Shown piece after piece: positions 37,833-47,743 of a DNA stretch of 64,000 nucleotides. The first letter of the stretch is position 1; every line of letters starts with the position of its first letter. This stretch comes from Streptococcus infantis SPAR10. GTDB lineage: Bacteria > Bacillota > Bacilli > Lactobacillales > Streptococcaceae. A program made the position numbers and the translations under genes. The DNA lies in NCBI RefSeq assembly GCF_000279535.1, contig NZ_ALCH01000004.1, positions 646,906 through 710,905 of the forward strand, given 5' to 3'. The notes below the pieces were generated by a model. That model saw only the letters and a list, made by a program, of their open reading frames with translations. It was not told the DNA's origin and searched no databases.

Positions 37833-38504
37833 ATGATTACAGAATGGGAAGAATTTTTAGATCCTTACATTCAAGCTGTCGGAGAATTAAAAATAAAACT
37901 CCGAGGAATCCGAAAACAATACAGAAAACAAAACCGACATTCTCCAATCGAGTTTGTCACGGGTCGGGTTAAACCGATTGAAAGTATCAAAGAGAAAATG
38001 GCACGCCGGGGTATTGGCTATGACACACTTGAACAGGATTTGCAAGATATTGCAGGTTTACGTGTCATGGTTCAATTCGTAGACGACGTAAATGAAGTTG
38101 TTTCTATCCTTCGTAAAAGACAGGATATGAGAGTTGTTCAAGAACGTGATTACATAACTCATCGAAAGGCTTCGGGTTATCGTTCTTACCATGTGATTAT
38201 TGAGTATATGGTTGATACGATTTACGGTGCAAAAACCATTCTAGTTGAGATTCAAATTCGTACCTTGGCTATGAACTTTTGGGCTACAATCGAACATTCA
38301 CTCAACTATAAATATCAAGGAGATTTCCCAGAGGAAATCAAAGAAAGACTTGAGATTACAGCCAGAATTTCACATCAGCTAGACGAAGAAATGAGTAAAA
38401 TACGTGCTGATATCCAGGAAGCACAAGCGCTCTTTGATCCTTTGCACAGAAAGTTAAATGACGGGGTAGGAAACAGTGACGATACCGATGAAGAATACAG
38501 GTAA
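37833..38504 (+). CDS. relQ: Small alarmone synthetase RelQ
   Basis: The 223-aa protein holds a RelA/SpoT synthetase domain only: [44 protein letters not shown] and [17 protein letters not shown] are all visible. It makes (p)ppGpp from ATP and GTP/GDP without a hydrolase or regulatory domain. The C-terminal helices form the tetramer in this family. The end overlaps ppnK by 17 bp. Confidence 0.95.
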   Translation: MITEWEEFLDPYIQAVGELKIKLRGIRKQYRKQNRHSPIEFVTGRVKPIESIKEKMARRGIGYDTLEQDLQDIAGLRVMVQFVDDVNEVVSILRKRQDMRVVQERDYITHRKASGYRSYHVIIEYMVDTIYGAKTILVEIQIRTLAMNFWATIEHSLNYKYQGDFPEEIKERLEITARISHQLDEEMSKIRADIQEAQALFDPLHRKLNDGVGNSDDTDEEYR

Positions 38505-39306
38505 ACGAATTGACCTAATTGCCAACCGTAAGCCTCAGAGTCAGAAAGTTCTATTCGAGTTAAAAGAACGATTAAAAAAGAATAATTTTATCCTGAATGA
38601 TAAAAATCCAGATATCGTCGTCTCTATTGGTGGAGATGGGATGTTGTTGTCTGCTTTTCATAAGTATGAAAACCAACTGGATAAGGTTCGTTTTGTTGGG
38701 GTTCATACAGGACATTTAGGCTTTTATACGGATTATCGTGATTTTGAGTTGGACCAATTGGTTACAAATTTACAGTTGGATAATGGTGCTCAAGTGTCTT
38801 ATCCACTCTTAAGTGTCAAAATATTTCTCGAAAATGGTGAAGTCAAGTCTTTCCGAGCACTAAATGAAGCTAGCATTCGTCGAGCGGATCGAACTATGGT
38901 TGCTGATGTCATTATTAACCATGTTCCCTTCGAACGCTTTCGTGGTGATGGCCTAACAGTTTCAACGCCGACTGGAAGTACTGCTTATAATAAATCACTT
39001 GGTGGAGCAGTACTGCACCCGACCATAGAGGCCCTACAATTGGCTGAAATTGCTAGTTTGAACAACCGAATCTACCGCACGCTTGGTTCATCAATTATTG
39101 TTCCAAAAAAAGACAAGATTGAATTGATACCAACACGAAATGACTATCACACAATCTCAATCGATAATAGTATTTATTCTTTCCGAAATATTGAGAAAAT
39201 AGAGTATCAGATTGATCACCACAAGATTCATTTTGTAGCCACGCCAAGCCACACTAGTTTTTGGAATCGTGTTAAAGATGCCTTTATTGGTGAGGTGGAC
39301 GAATGA
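38488..39306 (+). CDS. ppnK: NAD kinase
   Basis: The 272-aa enzyme phosphorylates NAD to NADP. The GGDGM loop ([17 protein letters not shown]), the NE/D motif ([11 protein letters not shown]) and the Gly-rich [15 protein letters not shown] are clear. The start at 38488 ([15 protein letters not shown]) matches streptococcal homologues; a 4-codon longer start at 38476 is not needed. It overlaps relQ and shares 4 bp with rluD. Confidence 0.95.
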   Translation: MKNTGKRIDLIANRKPQSQKVLFELKERLKKNNFILNDKNPDIVVSIGGDGMLLSAFHKYENQLDKVRFVGVHTGHLGFYTDYRDFELDQLVTNLQLDNGAQVSYPLLSVKIFLENGEVKSFRALNEASIRRADRTMVADVIINHVPFERFRGDGLTVSTPTGSTAYNKSLGGAVLHPTIEALQLAEIASLNNRIYRTLGSSIIVPKKDKIELIPTRNDYHTISIDNSIYSFRNIEKIEYQIDHHKIHFVATPSHTSFWNRVKDAFIGEVDE

Positions 39307-40202
39307 GGTTTCAGTTTATTGCCGACGAACATGTCAAGGTCAAAACTTTTTTGAAAAAACATGAAGTTTCAAAAGGCTTACTTGCCAAGATTAAGTTTCG
39401 AGGTGGTGATATTCGAGTAAACGGGCATCCGCAGAATGCAACCTATCTCTTAGATATCGGAGATGAAGTCGTCATTGATATTCCGCCAGAGGAAGGATTC
39501 GAGACACTTGAAGCAATTGATTATCCTCTAGAGATTCTATTTGAAGATGATCATTTCTTGATTATCAACAAACCATTTGGAGTTGCATCAATTCCTAGTG
39601 TCAATCATTCTAATACCATTGCCAACTTTATCAAAGGCTACTATGTAAAACAAAACTATGAGAATCAGCAGGTTCACATTGTGACACGACTTGATAGAGA
39701 TACTTCTGGATTGATGCTTTTTGCTAAACATGGCTATGCGCATGCCAGATTAGACAAGCAGTTGCAAAAAAAAGCAATTGAAAAGCGGTATTTCGCTTTA
39801 GTCAAGGGAAATGGGTATCTGGAACCTCAGGGAGAAATCATAGCACCAATAGCTCGAGATGAAGATTCCATCATTACAAGGCGAGTAGCAAAGGGTGGAA
39901 AATATGCTCACACTTCCTATCAAATTGTGGAATCTTATGGGGATATCCATCTAGTCGATATTCGTCTTCACACGGGTAGAACTCATCAGATTCGAGTACA
40001 TTTCTCGCATATAGGGTTTCCATTGCTGGGAGATGACCTTTATGGGGGAAGCCTAGATCATGGCATAGAACGCCAAGCTCTTCATTGTCATTACTTATCG
40101 TTCTATCATCCTTTCTTAGAAGAGCAGTTAGAGCTGGAATGCCCACTGCCGGATGATTTCAACACACTTATAACACAGTTATCAAATAATAATTTATCTT
40201 AA
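39303..40202 (+). CDS. rluD: RluA/RluD family 23S rRNA pseudouridine synthase
   Basis: The 299-aa protein has an N-terminal S4-like region ([17 protein letters not shown]) and the RluA catalytic motif [18 protein letters not shown] with the nucleophilic Asp, followed by [20 protein letters not shown]. It converts uridines in structured RNA, usually 23S rRNA. The exact target cannot be read from sequence; the RluD label is by streptococcal usage. It overlaps ppnK by 4 bp. Confidence 0.88.
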   Translation: MRFQFIADEHVKVKTFLKKHEVSKGLLAKIKFRGGDIRVNGHPQNATYLLDIGDEVVIDIPPEEGFETLEAIDYPLEILFEDDHFLIINKPFGVASIPSVNHSNTIANFIKGYYVKQNYENQQVHIVTRLDRDTSGLMLFAKHGYAHARLDKQLQKKAIEKRYFALVKGNGYLEPQGEIIAPIARDEDSIITRRVAKGGKYAHTSYQIVESYGDIHLVDIRLHTGRTHQIRVHFSHIGFPLLGDDLYGGSLDHGIERQALHCHYLSFYHPFLEEQLELECPLPDDFNTLITQLSNNNLS

Positions 40203-40217
40203 AAGGAGTCAAAACTC

Positions 40218-41192
40218 ATGGAAGTTTTTGAAAGTTTGAAAGCCAACCTAGTTGGTAAAAATGCACGCATCGTCTTACCTGAAGGTGAAGAACCACGTAT
40301 TCTACAAGCAACCAAGCGTTTGGTAAAAGAAACAGAAGTTATCCCTGTACTATTAGGAAACCCTGAAAAGATTAAAATTTATCTTGAAATTGAAGGAATT
40401 ACAGACGGCTACGAAGTTATTAATCCAGAAAATTACCCACAATTTGAAGAAATGGTAGCTTCTCTTGTTGAACGTCGTAAAGGAAAAATGACAGAAGAAG
40501 AAGCGAGAGAAGTACTTATCAATGATGTGAACTACTTTGGTGTTATGTTAGTTTATATGGGCTTAGTAGATGGTATGGTTTCAGGTGCTATTCACTCAAC
40601 AGCTTCAACTGTTCGTCCAGCTCTTCAAATTATCAAGACTCGTCCAAATGTTAGCCGTACATCAGGTGCCTTCCTCATGGTCCGTGGCACTGAGCGTTAC
40701 TTGTTCGGTGACTGTGCGATCAACATCAACCCCGATGCTGATGCTCTAGCTGAAATTGCTATTAACTCAGCTATCACAGCTAAAATGTTCGGTATTGAAC
40801 CTAAGATTGCTATGCTTAGCTACTCAACTAAAGGTTCAGGTTTTGGTGAAAGTGTTGATAAGGTTGTTGAAGCAACTAAAATCGCACACGAATTGCGTCC
40901 AGACCTTGAAATTGATGGTGAATTACAATTCGATGCTGCCTTCGTTCCGGAAACTGCAGCTCTTAAAGCTCCAGGAAGTAATGTAGCTGGACAAGCTAAT
41001 GTCTTCATCTTCCCTGGTATTGAAGCAGGTAACATTGGTTACAAGATGGCAGAACGTCTTGGTGGATTTGCTGCAGTTGGACCTGTTTTGCAAGGCCTTA
41101 ACAAACCAGTAAATGACCTTTCACGTGGATGTAACTCTGATGATGTCTACAAACTAACTCTAATTACTGCAGCGCAAGCTGTTCATCAATAA
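40218..41192 (+). CDS. pta: Phosphate acetyltransferase
   Basis: The 324-aa enzyme interconverts acetyl-CoA and acetyl phosphate. It is the short single-domain form, with DGMVSGAIHSTASTVRPALQ and SYSTKGSGFGESVDKV as phosphate/CoA-site segments and the ending NDLSRGCNSDDVY. AAAAGGAG precedes the ATG. It ends the relQ-ppnK-rluD-pta run. Its codon use looks like that of a highly expressed gene (many GGT, CGT and AAC codons). Confidence 0.95.
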   Translation: MEVFESLKANLVGKNARIVLPEGEEPRILQATKRLVKETEVIPVLLGNPEKIKIYLEIEGITDGYEVINPENYPQFEEMVASLVERRKGKMTEEEAREVLINDVNYFGVMLVYMGLVDGMVSGAIHSTASTVRPALQIIKTRPNVSRTSGAFLMVRGTERYLFGDCAININPDADALAEIAINSAITAKMFGIEPKIAMLSYSTKGSGFGESVDKVVEATKIAHELRPDLEIDGELQFDAAFVPETAALKAPGSNVAGQANVFIFPGIEAGNIGYKMAERLGGFAAVGPVLQGLNKPVNDLSRGCNSDDVYKLTLITAAQAVHQ

Positions 41193-41339
41193 AAATTTTT
41201 CCCTCTTTTCCTCTTGGCAAAGGGGGATTTCCCTTTTTTGAAGATACAATTCACCTGCAAAAATAGCCAAAATATGGTAAAATAGTCAGTAATCATCTAT
41301 ATTTTATGAAATAAGTTTGTATGAAGAAAAGGAAATAAA

Positions 41340-42191
41340 ATGGCGACTATTCAATGGTTTCCTGGCCATATGTCAAAAGCAAGACGTCAAGTCCAGGAAA
41401 ATTTAAAATTTGTTGATTTTGTGACAGTTTTAGTGGATGCACGCTTGCCCTTGTCTAGCCAAAATCCAATGCTGACTAAAATCATCGGGGACAAACCAAG
41501 ACTATTGATTCTGAACAAGGCAGACCTTGCAGACCCAGCATTAACAAAAGAGTGGCGTCAGCACTTTGAATCGCAAGGAATTCAAACGCTTGCTATCAAC
41601 TCTAAAGAGCAAATTACGGTAAAAGTCGTGACCGATGCTGCAAAGAAACTCATGGCTGATAAGATTGCTCGTCAAAAAGAACGTGGTATTCAAATTGAGA
41701 CCTTACGTACAATGATTATTGGGATTCCAAACGCAGGAAAGTCAACTCTGATGAACCGTTTGGCTGGTAAGAAAATTGCCGTAGTTGGAAACAAGCCTGG
41801 TGTGACAAAAGGCCAGCAATGGCTTAAAACCAATAAGGATTTAGAAATTTTGGATACTCCAGGAATTCTCTGGCCAAAATTTGAAGATGAAACCGTCGCC
41901 CTTAAACTTGCACTTACGGGAGCCATCAAGGATCAGTTACTTCCAATGGATGAGGTAACGATTTTCGGTCTCAATTACTTTAAAACACATTACCCCGAGA
42001 AGCTTCAAGAACGTTTTAAACAAATGAATCTGAACGATGAAGCTCCAGAAATCATTATGAATATGACTCGCATCCTAGGTTTTCGTGATGATTACGACCG
42101 TTTTTACAACCTTTTTGTCAAAGAAGTTCGTGATGGAAAACTTGGTAACTATACCTTAGATACATTGGATGATCTCAATGACAACGATTAA
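41340..42191 (+). CDS. rbgA: Ribosome biogenesis GTPase RbgA (YlqF)
   Basis: The 283-aa circularly permuted GTPase carries G4 NKAD, then G1 [13 protein letters not shown]2 and G3 DTPGILWP. It helps the last steps of 50S subunit assembly. [17 protein letters not shown] is the typical start, after AAAGGAAA. An extended -10 (TGGTAAAAT at 41275) lies upstream. It overlaps rnhB by 14 bp. Confidence 0.95.
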   Translation: MATIQWFPGHMSKARRQVQENLKFVDFVTVLVDARLPLSSQNPMLTKIIGDKPRLLILNKADLADPALTKEWRQHFESQGIQTLAINSKEQITVKVVTDAAKKLMADKIARQKERGIQIETLRTMIIGIPNAGKSTLMNRLAGKKIAVVGNKPGVTKGQQWLKTNKDLEILDTPGILWPKFEDETVALKLALTGAIKDQLLPMDEVTIFGLNYFKTHYPEKLQERFKQMNLNDEAPEIIMNMTRILGFRDDYDRFYNLFVKEVRDGKLGNYTLDTLDDLNDND

Positions 42192-42960
42192 AGAAATCAA
42201 AGAAGAATTAGCAAAAATAAGAGAACTTGAAAGTCCCTTATTTAAGGAATTTGAAAAAGATTCTCGTTCAGGTGTCCAAAAGGAAATTGAAAAGCGTAAA
42301 AAGGCCATCCAAGCAGAAATGGATGAAAATCTCCGCTTAGAAGGCATGCTTCGCTATGAAAAAGATCTATATAGTAAAGGGACATCCCTAATTGCTGGTG
42401 TAGATGAGGTTGGACGTGGTCCTTTGGCCGGACCTGTTGTTGCTGCGGCAGTCATTCTTCCCAAAAATTGTAAAATAAAAGGTTTAAATGACAGCAAAAA
42501 AATTCCTAAGAAAAAACACGAGGAGATTTTTCAGGCTGTCAAAGAGAATGCCCTAACAATCGGTATTGGGATTATGGACAATCATGTCATTGACCAAGTC
42601 AATATCTATGAAGCGACAAAACTAGCTATGAAGGAAGCTGTTTCGCAACTTGAACCTCAGCCAGAACATCTTTTGATTGATGCTATGAAGTTGGATTTGC
42701 CGATTTCTCAGACATCCATCATTAAAGGAGATGCTAACTCGCTGTCTATTGCAGCGGCATCTATCGTTGCTAAGGTTACGAGAGATAAGATCATGGCAAA
42801 CTATGACCAAGAATTCCCAGGTTATGATTTTGGTCAAAACTCTGGCTATGGAACCGCTAAACATCTAGAAGGTATAGATAAGCAGGGTATTACACCCATT
42901 CATCGCACTAGTTTTGAACCCGTTAAAACACTTGTTGCGTCAAGTAAAGAAAAGAATTGA
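42178..42960 (+). CDS. rnhB: Ribonuclease HII
   Basis: The 260-aa enzyme nicks RNA-DNA hybrids at ribonucleotides. The type 2 RNase H motif [19 protein letters not shown] and acidic residues at LLIDAMKLD and HRTSF are visible. The N-terminal extension of about 70 residues is the normal Firmicute helical domain. The ATG at 42178 gives [13 protein letters not shown] as in homologues. Confidence 0.95.
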   Translation: MTTIKEIKEELAKIRELESPLFKEFEKDSRSGVQKEIEKRKKAIQAEMDENLRLEGMLRYEKDLYSKGTSLIAGVDEVGRGPLAGPVVAAAVILPKNCKIKGLNDSKKIPKKKHEEIFQAVKENALTIGIGIMDNHVIDQVNIYEATKLAMKEAVSQLEPQPEHLLIDAMKLDLPISQTSIIKGDANSLSIAAASIVAKVTRDKIMANYDQEFPGYDFGQNSGYGTAKHLEGIDKQGITPIHRTSFEPVKTLVASSKEKN

Positions 42961-42972
42961 GAGGAAGCAACT

Positions 42973-44523
42973 ATGGAGGAGCACTCGGAAACACTTAGTT
43001 CCAAGAAAGAATTTGCCTTCGCGTCCAGTACGATCTTAGCTCAAGTAGGGCGAGGTATTATTGTCGGATTAGTCGTAGGAATTATTGTGGGATCATTTCG
43101 ATTTTTGATCGAAAAAGGCTTTCATATCGTTCAAGGATTTTATCAAGACCAAGAGAATCTGATATGGAATCTATTGATTGTTTTATTGTTTTATATCCTC
43201 ATTTGCTTACTTAGTGCCAAATTAACACGTTCAGAAAAAGATATCAAAGGTTCTGGTATTCCTCAAGTTGAAGCGGAGTTAAAAGGTCTCATGTCTCTCA
43301 ACTGGTGGAGTGTCCTCTGGAAGAAATACATTCTAGGTATCTTGGCCATTGCGAGTGGGCTTATGCTCGGTCGTGAAGGTCCCAGTATTCAGCTAGGTGC
43401 CGCTGGAGGAAAAGGAATTGCTAAATGGCTCAATTCTAGCCCTGTTGAGGAGCGTTCTTTGATTGCTAGCGGAGCTGCTGCTGGACTTGCTGCAGCCTTT
43501 AACGCACCGATTGCGGGGTTATTATTTGTAGTAGAAGAAGTTTATCACCATTTTTCACGATTCTTCTGGGTTTCTACCTTAGCTGCTAGTCTAGTAGCAA
43601 ACTTTGTTTCTCTTCTTATCTTTGGCTTGACACCCGTTCTGGATATGCCAGATAATATCCCTCTCATGAGTTTGAGTCAGTATTGGATTTATCTGCTTAT
43701 GGGGATTTTTCTTGGTTTTTCAGGTTTTCTTTATGAGAAAGCGGTTCTGAATGTCGGCAAAGTTTATGATTGGATTGGGAAAAAGGTTCACATTGACAAA
43801 GCTTATCATCCAATTTTTGCTTTTATCCTGATTATTCCTGTGGGAATATTCCTACCTCAAATACTTGGTGGGGGCAATCAGGTTGTCTTATCCTTAACAG
43901 AACAAGATTATAGTTTCCAAATTCTCTTAGTTTACTTCATCATTCGTTTTATCTGGAGTATGATTAGTTACGGAAGTGGACTACCAGGTGGTATTTTCTT
44001 ACCAATTTTAGCTTTAGGGTCTTTACTTGGTGCTCTGGTCGGTGTTATTTGTGTCAATCTTGGACTCGCCACCCAGCAGCAATTTCCTATCTTTGTGATT
44101 CTTGGAATGAGTGGGTATTTTGGTGCTATCTCAAAAGCACCTTTGACAGCTATGATTCTTGTGACTGAGATGGTCGGAGATATCCGTAATCTCATGCCTC
44201 TAGGGATGGTAACTCTTGTTGCTTACATCGTTATGGATTTGCTTAAAGGAGCGCCTGTATATGAAGCCATGCTGGAGAAAATGTTACCTGAAACCGCAAG
44301 TGACGATGGAGAAGTTACTCTTATTGAAATTCCTGTTTCTGATAAAATAGCAGGCAAGCAAGTACATGAACTTAATTTACCACATAACGTTCTGATCACA
44401 ACCCAAGTTCATAACGGAAAACGTAAGACGGTTAACGGTTCAACAAGAATGTATTTAGGAGATATGATCCATCTTGTTATTCCAAAAAGCGAGATTGGGA
44501 AAGTGAAAGATTTGTTACTATAA
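42973..44523 (+). CDS. ClC family chloride/proton antiporter with TrkA-C domain
   Basis: The 516-aa protein has the ClC helices with ion-binding motifs GSGIPQVEAEL and GREGPSIQLGAAGGKG (gating Glu, antiporter type), then a C-terminal RCK-C/TrkA-C domain (about residues 438-516, IPVSDKIAGKQVHEL). It exchanges chloride, or possibly fluoride, for protons at the membrane. AGAGGAAG precedes the ATG 12 bp after rnhB. It is the last gene of the conserved block before accessory DNA. Confidence 0.92.
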   Translation: MEEHSETLSSKKEFAFASSTILAQVGRGIIVGLVVGIIVGSFRFLIEKGFHIVQGFYQDQENLIWNLLIVLLFYILICLLSAKLTRSEKDIKGSGIPQVEAELKGLMSLNWWSVLWKKYILGILAIASGLMLGREGPSIQLGAAGGKGIAKWLNSSPVEERSLIASGAAAGLAAAFNAPIAGLLFVVEEVYHHFSRFFWVSTLAASLVANFVSLLIFGLTPVLDMPDNIPLMSLSQYWIYLLMGIFLGFSGFLYEKAVLNVGKVYDWIGKKVHIDKAYHPIFAFILIIPVGIFLPQILGGGNQVVLSLTEQDYSFQILLVYFIIRFIWSMISYGSGLPGGIFLPILALGSLLGALVGVICVNLGLATQQQFPIFVILGMSGYFGAISKAPLTAMILVTEMVGDIRNLMPLGMVTLVAYIVMDLLKGAPVYEAMLEKMLPETASDDGEVTLIEIPVSDKIAGKQVHELNLPHNVLITTQVHNGKRKTVNGSTRMYLGDMIHLVIPKSEIGKVKDLLL

Positions 44524-44568
44524 AAACATAAAAAAAGTTATGTATTTTTAAGAACAAAAAGATAATAG

Positions 44569-44614
44569 AATATATTTGTTGCATAATATAATTTATGTAA
44601 CAAATATATTTTTT
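44569..44614. promoter_or_regulatory. 18-bp inverted repeat with TATAAT in its loop
   Basis: The arms 44569-44586 and 44593-44610 are complementary apart from one mismatch (core AATATATTTGTT/AACAAATATATT). The loop is exactly TATAAT (44587-44592). A T run follows, so it may terminate ClC transcripts, act as an operator over a -10 box for the CPBP gene, or both. Confidence 0.5.
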
Positions 44615-44646
44615 AGGATATTTTTAAATAATTAAAGGAAGATGCT

Positions 44647-45389
44647 ATGAGTAGAAATAAAGCTCTTGCAGTTTATTTATTTGGGACTTTTAGTCAATTA
44701 TTATTAGTTTGTTTAGTTGTATTTTTCTGCAATTATTATGGCGTTCATTCTGTTCTAGTAAATGTTTTCGGAGTAATGATTGGTGGAATCTCTACAGCCT
44801 TATGGGGTAGCATTGTTGCCATTTGCTATTATGAGATTGACTTAAAGAAAATAATAAAAGATTTTTTTAACATTCAGACCAGTTACAAACATTATTTATT
44901 AGCATTTTTTCTTATTATTCTTGATTTCTCTTTTCTATTTTTTGGGGGAAAATCGTACAATTTATCTGGTATCTTCCTTTTCTGATGTTTTTCAAGTTTA
45001 TTGTATTTGGCGGTTTGGAGGAAATTGGTTGGAGATATGTATTTCAGCCACTTTTACAAGAAAAGTTCCACTATTTTCAAGCGACAATTTTAACATTTAT
45101 CATATGGTCAATTTGGCATTTATTGTTCTTTTATATAGATGGTTCTCTAGCCATCCTTCAAATAGTACCTTTTTTATTTGGGTTGCTGACAAATTCGTTT
45201 ATTCTTTCAGCTCTTTATTTAAAAACAAAAAATCTCTGGATTTGTGTGATGACGCATTCAATGATTAATGTATTTTCTCAAATGACTATGAGTGACGACC
45301 ATTACGGAATGTATCTAATCAGAATTATTGTTATTGTTGCATCGTGTTATCTAGTAATGTCTAGCAAAGTTAAGTATAAAACTTATTAA
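44647..45389 (+). pseudogene. CPBP intramembrane protease (Abi/CAAX family), frameshifted
   Basis: The N-terminal frame gives helices typical of CPBP proteins up to LDFSFLFFGG. The catalytic part lies in another frame: KIVQFIWYLPFLMFFKF, GGLEEIGWR (the EExxxR motif), IIWSIWHLLFF and CVMTHSMINV (His motif). One extra base in the T6G5 run near 44943 would join them with no stop. The family covers prenyl-protein peptidase-like enzymes, often bacteriocin immunity proteins. GGAAG lies upstream. A sequencing slip and a real mutation cannot be told apart here. Confidence 0.75.
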
Positions 45390-45429
45390 ATAGTATTTAG
45401 AATAATTTTGAACATTTAATAGAGAGTTA

Positions 45430-45464
45430 AAAATCCAAATCACTTTGTTGATTTGGATTTTATT
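45430..45464 (+). terminator. Rho-independent terminator after the CPBP gene
   Basis: AAAATCCAAATCA (45430-45442), loop of 6, TGATTTGGATTTT (45449-45461): a perfect 13-bp stem, T-rich after it. It marks the end of the conserved chromosome segment. Confidence 0.88.
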
Positions 45465-45511
45465 GATTTTAGAGAAAATTATAAGTTTATGTAAAAGTTA
45501 TTTAAACATTG

Positions 45512-45600
45512 ATAGAAAAACTAAAAGTTAATGTACATTTGAACAATTTCTAGTTTTCACTTAAATAAAGTACATAATTAAGAATAATTAGCTCTAGAAA
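45512..45600. repeat. RE-like repeat next to LE copy 1 (possible attachment site)
   Basis: It contains AAAACTAAAAGTTAATGTAC (from 45517) and TTCACTTAAATAAAGTACAT (45556-45575), the same 20-mer as in the RE at 4764-4890. AAAACTAAAAGTTTATGTAC recurs 92 bp further on as the start of LE copy 1. No recombinase gene is adjacent, so this is either a bare attachment site or a scar of a lost element. Confidence 0.6.
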
Positions 45601-45608
45601 AATTTTTT

Positions 45609-45885
45609 AAAACTAAAAGTTTATGTACAATTGACTTAACAAGTGCTAAACCATTGATACAACTGAATTTGAAGCATAAAGTACATTCTTTAAAGAGTGT
45701 ACTTTATTTTGTACATTATTCTGGGGTGATATTTTGTATGTTTTCTAGTTCATAACATCATCTGATTTAAGGAATTGATTTGTACATTTTTACTCTAATA
45801 GGTGCAGAAGAAGTAGTGGTTCAATTGTACATTTTTTGCTACTCATTTAAGGTCTTATTGATAGTAAGATATAGATTTTTTACTC
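45609..45885. repeat. LE repeat, copy 1 (inner end lost)
   Basis: This stretch can be followed base by base against the other two LE copies: AAAACTAAAAGTTTATGTAC start, CCATTGATACAA, CATAAAGTACATTC, TTTGTACATTATTCTGG, GATTTGTACATTTTT and the end AGATATAGATTTTT. After that it diverges and the TATAAT of the other copies is missing, replaced by IS-like sequence. It carries repeated GTACA motifs. Confidence 0.75.
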
Positions 45886-45896
45886 GTGGTGCTAGT

Positions 45897-46215
45897 TAAT
45901 CTCAAAGTATCTCAGATTATAAGTCAGTACAATTTGCTCCATTCTCAACTACAATCCTGTTAAGCCTCTAGTTAGTGTTTGTTCGACATCAAAAAAAGCA
46001 CAAAGTTCTGAAAATCGAGTTTCAATAGTCCGTCTCATAGCCATTAGTTTCCAATGATTATGTTGTTTAGCTCTTGCCATATTTTTGACATAAAGGCATC
46101 CAAAGATGGTAACCTTTCTGTTTCAACTGTTCTCTGAGTTCATAGCTAAGATAAGCTAAATCAGCTAAAACATAGGGTTGAGAACAATTTTCTAGTAAGT
46201 CATCAACTGCCTTGA
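45897..46215 (-). pseudogene. IS transposase remnant (IS982-like C-terminal part)
   Basis: On the minus strand one frame reads VKAVDDLLENCSQPYVLADL and on to LWMPLCQKYGKS, then a stop. A second frame continues KQHNHWKLMAMRRTIETRF, then SELCAFFDVEQTLTRGLTGL, a stop, and IVLTYNLRYFEIN. The RRxIExxFS pattern and the YNLRYF ending suggest an IS982-like DDE transposase; the family label is tentative. It has a frameshift, a stop and no N-terminal half, so it is inactive. Confidence 0.7.
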
Positions 46216-46257
46216 CCGTCGATTAAACCGACTTCTTTCAAGGAGACACCCACAAGG

Positions 46258-46360
46258 ATTCTTGTTTAGAAGCACCGAATCAATCAAGAAGGATCACCCA
46301 GAGGTTCCAGCATTTGAAGAATATGACGAGCTACTTGAAGCAATCAAAAAATCCCTATAA
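46258..46360 (+). pseudogene. 3' fragment of an unknown gene
   Basis: The frame FLFRSTESIKKDHPEVPAF followed by EEYDELLEAIKKSL ends at TAA (46358-46360) right before a terminator. It has no start and abuts the IS remnant, so it looks like the end of a lost gene. The family is not recognised. Confidence 0.3.
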
Positions 46361-46373
46361 AGGGATTTTTTTA
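46346..46373. terminator. Terminator between the gene fragment and the minus-strand membrane genes
   Basis: AAAAATCCCT (46346-46355) pairs with AGGGATTTTT (46361-46370), with T/A runs on both sides. Confidence 0.85.
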
Positions 46374-46376
46374 TAC

Positions 46377-46702
46377 CTATAATACCTTGTGCAAAATAGT
46401 CGTATATATCAAAATCAGAGTCACGTTACCTACTATTAGGCCGAAAGTCGCAAGTATTGTCTTTGATGTACCCGGCCTAAAATCTGCACTAATCAAATAA
46501 GGCCAAAAACATGCCATTGGAAAAATGGCTATTAGTATACATACATAGATGGGAAAGCTTGTCCAAAGAAAGCGTGTTGTCTCTAACCAGCGTCCCCATG
46601 AAGGTATCATTATTTTGCTTATAGTGAAAAGTATGCATATAAGATGGACAACAAGAAGATAAATGGCATACTTTGTCTTGTTTAGCGTTTTTTCTTTTTC
46701 AT
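46377..46702 (-). pseudogene. Small membrane protein, apparently frameshifted in an A run near its start
   Basis: The uninterrupted minus-strand frame from 46610 gives 77 aa with two membrane segments (YVCILIAIFPMACFWPYLI; ILATFGLIVGNVTLILIYTT). The same frame stays open upstream as TLNKTKYAIYLLVVHLICILF without a start codon. An ATG at 46702 reads MKKKK and then stops. One more A in the A6 run gives MKKKKTLNKTKYAIYLL, joining everything into about 108 aa with three helices. It follows the 46721 gene closely and is likely in its operon. Function is unknown. Confidence 0.55.
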
Positions 46703-46720
46703 TTTATCTAAGTATCCTTG

Positions 46721-47743
46721 CTAATTTTCCAATCGCTCAGCTGCAATCTTGGAACTAAAATTAAAATTAACTATATCATTATTCGAATCAAGGTCTAAAT
46801 TCATAAAATAATGATTCCAAAAGAATTCATTGTTACCTGCTCCCCACTGCACGCCATAATGACCCAAATATTCATCTCTTGGCTCGTTTGGAGTCAGCCA
46901 TATTTTTTTCCCAAATACTTTCGTGAACTCGTTTTCGTCAAGCTTCTTTAGCAAATCTATACCATCTATATTATATGAAATTCCATGTTTTTTGGCAACA
47001 GCTGTGCACTCAGAATCGAAGCAAACCTGCGTAACTACACAGTCCTTCAGCTCCGTACTCTTCCTCTTATCTCCGTAAACACCTATACATCCGAGAACTA
47101 CATTCTTCTTTACAAGAAGATAGGTGGATCGCGTAACTGCTGAGTCATAGGACTTAAAGCCGTTTGGTACGCTAACCCCAGCTCCTTGGTATTTAGTATA
47201 GCTTCCCGTTGTCAAAAGCTCGTTATAATTAGGATAATCATGTCTACCATTTGACACATAAATTTCAAACTCCTTGTCTATCAAATCCGAAATCTTAGTC
47301 TCTGTAAGATGAATTTCAGTTCCGTCAATTTTAAGTGGAGGTGCGTTATCAGGTAGACCTATAATTATATATACAAACATCAAAAACACGAATACCATAA
47401 GCACTGCAACGATACCTATCCAAGATTTCCCGGTCCTCCTTCGTGCATTGAAAAGCGACATTATAGAAGGCGTGATTATAGCAGCACCAATTGGCGCCGC
47501 CCCATGACGGAACATGCTCATGACCTTAAAGGCAATTACAGCGCTAATTAGTATTAAAATTATGTGCACTGCATACTCTCCTGCGCTTAGCTTACTCGTC
47601 CTAGTCTGATTATTTGCTGGGGCATCGTACACTGGAACACCGTTCTCAAAGGTGTTCTTCATTCTAAAACGCAGCCAAAACAATATTCCAATAAACACAA
47701 ATGCCAAGAACACTAGCATTCCGATAAAAACTAATTTTTCCAT
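46721..47743 (-). CDS. Membrane protein, paralogue of the 9791 protein
   Basis: The 340-aa protein has an N-terminal membrane segment, NNQTRTSKLSAGEYAVH, two or three further helices, LFNARRRTGKSW, and an outward domain that ends YGVQWGAGNNEFFWNHYFM. It aligns throughout with the chromosomal 9791 protein. It is opposite in direction to the recombinase unit and lies between two LE repeats, so it was probably trapped in the island as a second, diverged copy. Function is unknown. Confidence 0.72.
   Translation of the reverse strand: MEKLVFIGMLVFLAFVFIGILFWLRFRMKNTFENGVPVYDAPANNQTRTSKLSAGEYAVHIILILISAVIAFKVMSMFRHGAAPIGAAIITPSIMSLFNARRRTGKSWIGIVAVLMVFVFLMFVYIIIGLPDNAPPLKIDGTEIHLTETKISDLIDKEFEIYVSNGRHDYPNYNELLTTGSYTKYQGAGVSVPNGFKSYDSAVTRSTYLLVKKNVVLGCIGVYGDKRKSTELKDCVVTQVCFDSECTAVAKKHGISYNIDGIDLLKKLDENEFTKVFGKKIWLTPNEPRDEYLGHYGVQWGAGNNEFFWNHYFMNLDLDSNNDIVNFNFSSKIAAERLEN

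Noticed and set aside
41193..41245. Terminator after pta
   Set aside because: CCTCTTGGCAAAGGGGG pairs poorly, with mismatches and a broken T run, so I did not list it as a feature.
44921..45268. Third open frame across the CPBP gene break
   Set aside because: It carries no CPBP motif; the catalytic EExxxR and His motifs are in the 44985 frame, and the N-terminal helices are in the 44647 frame.
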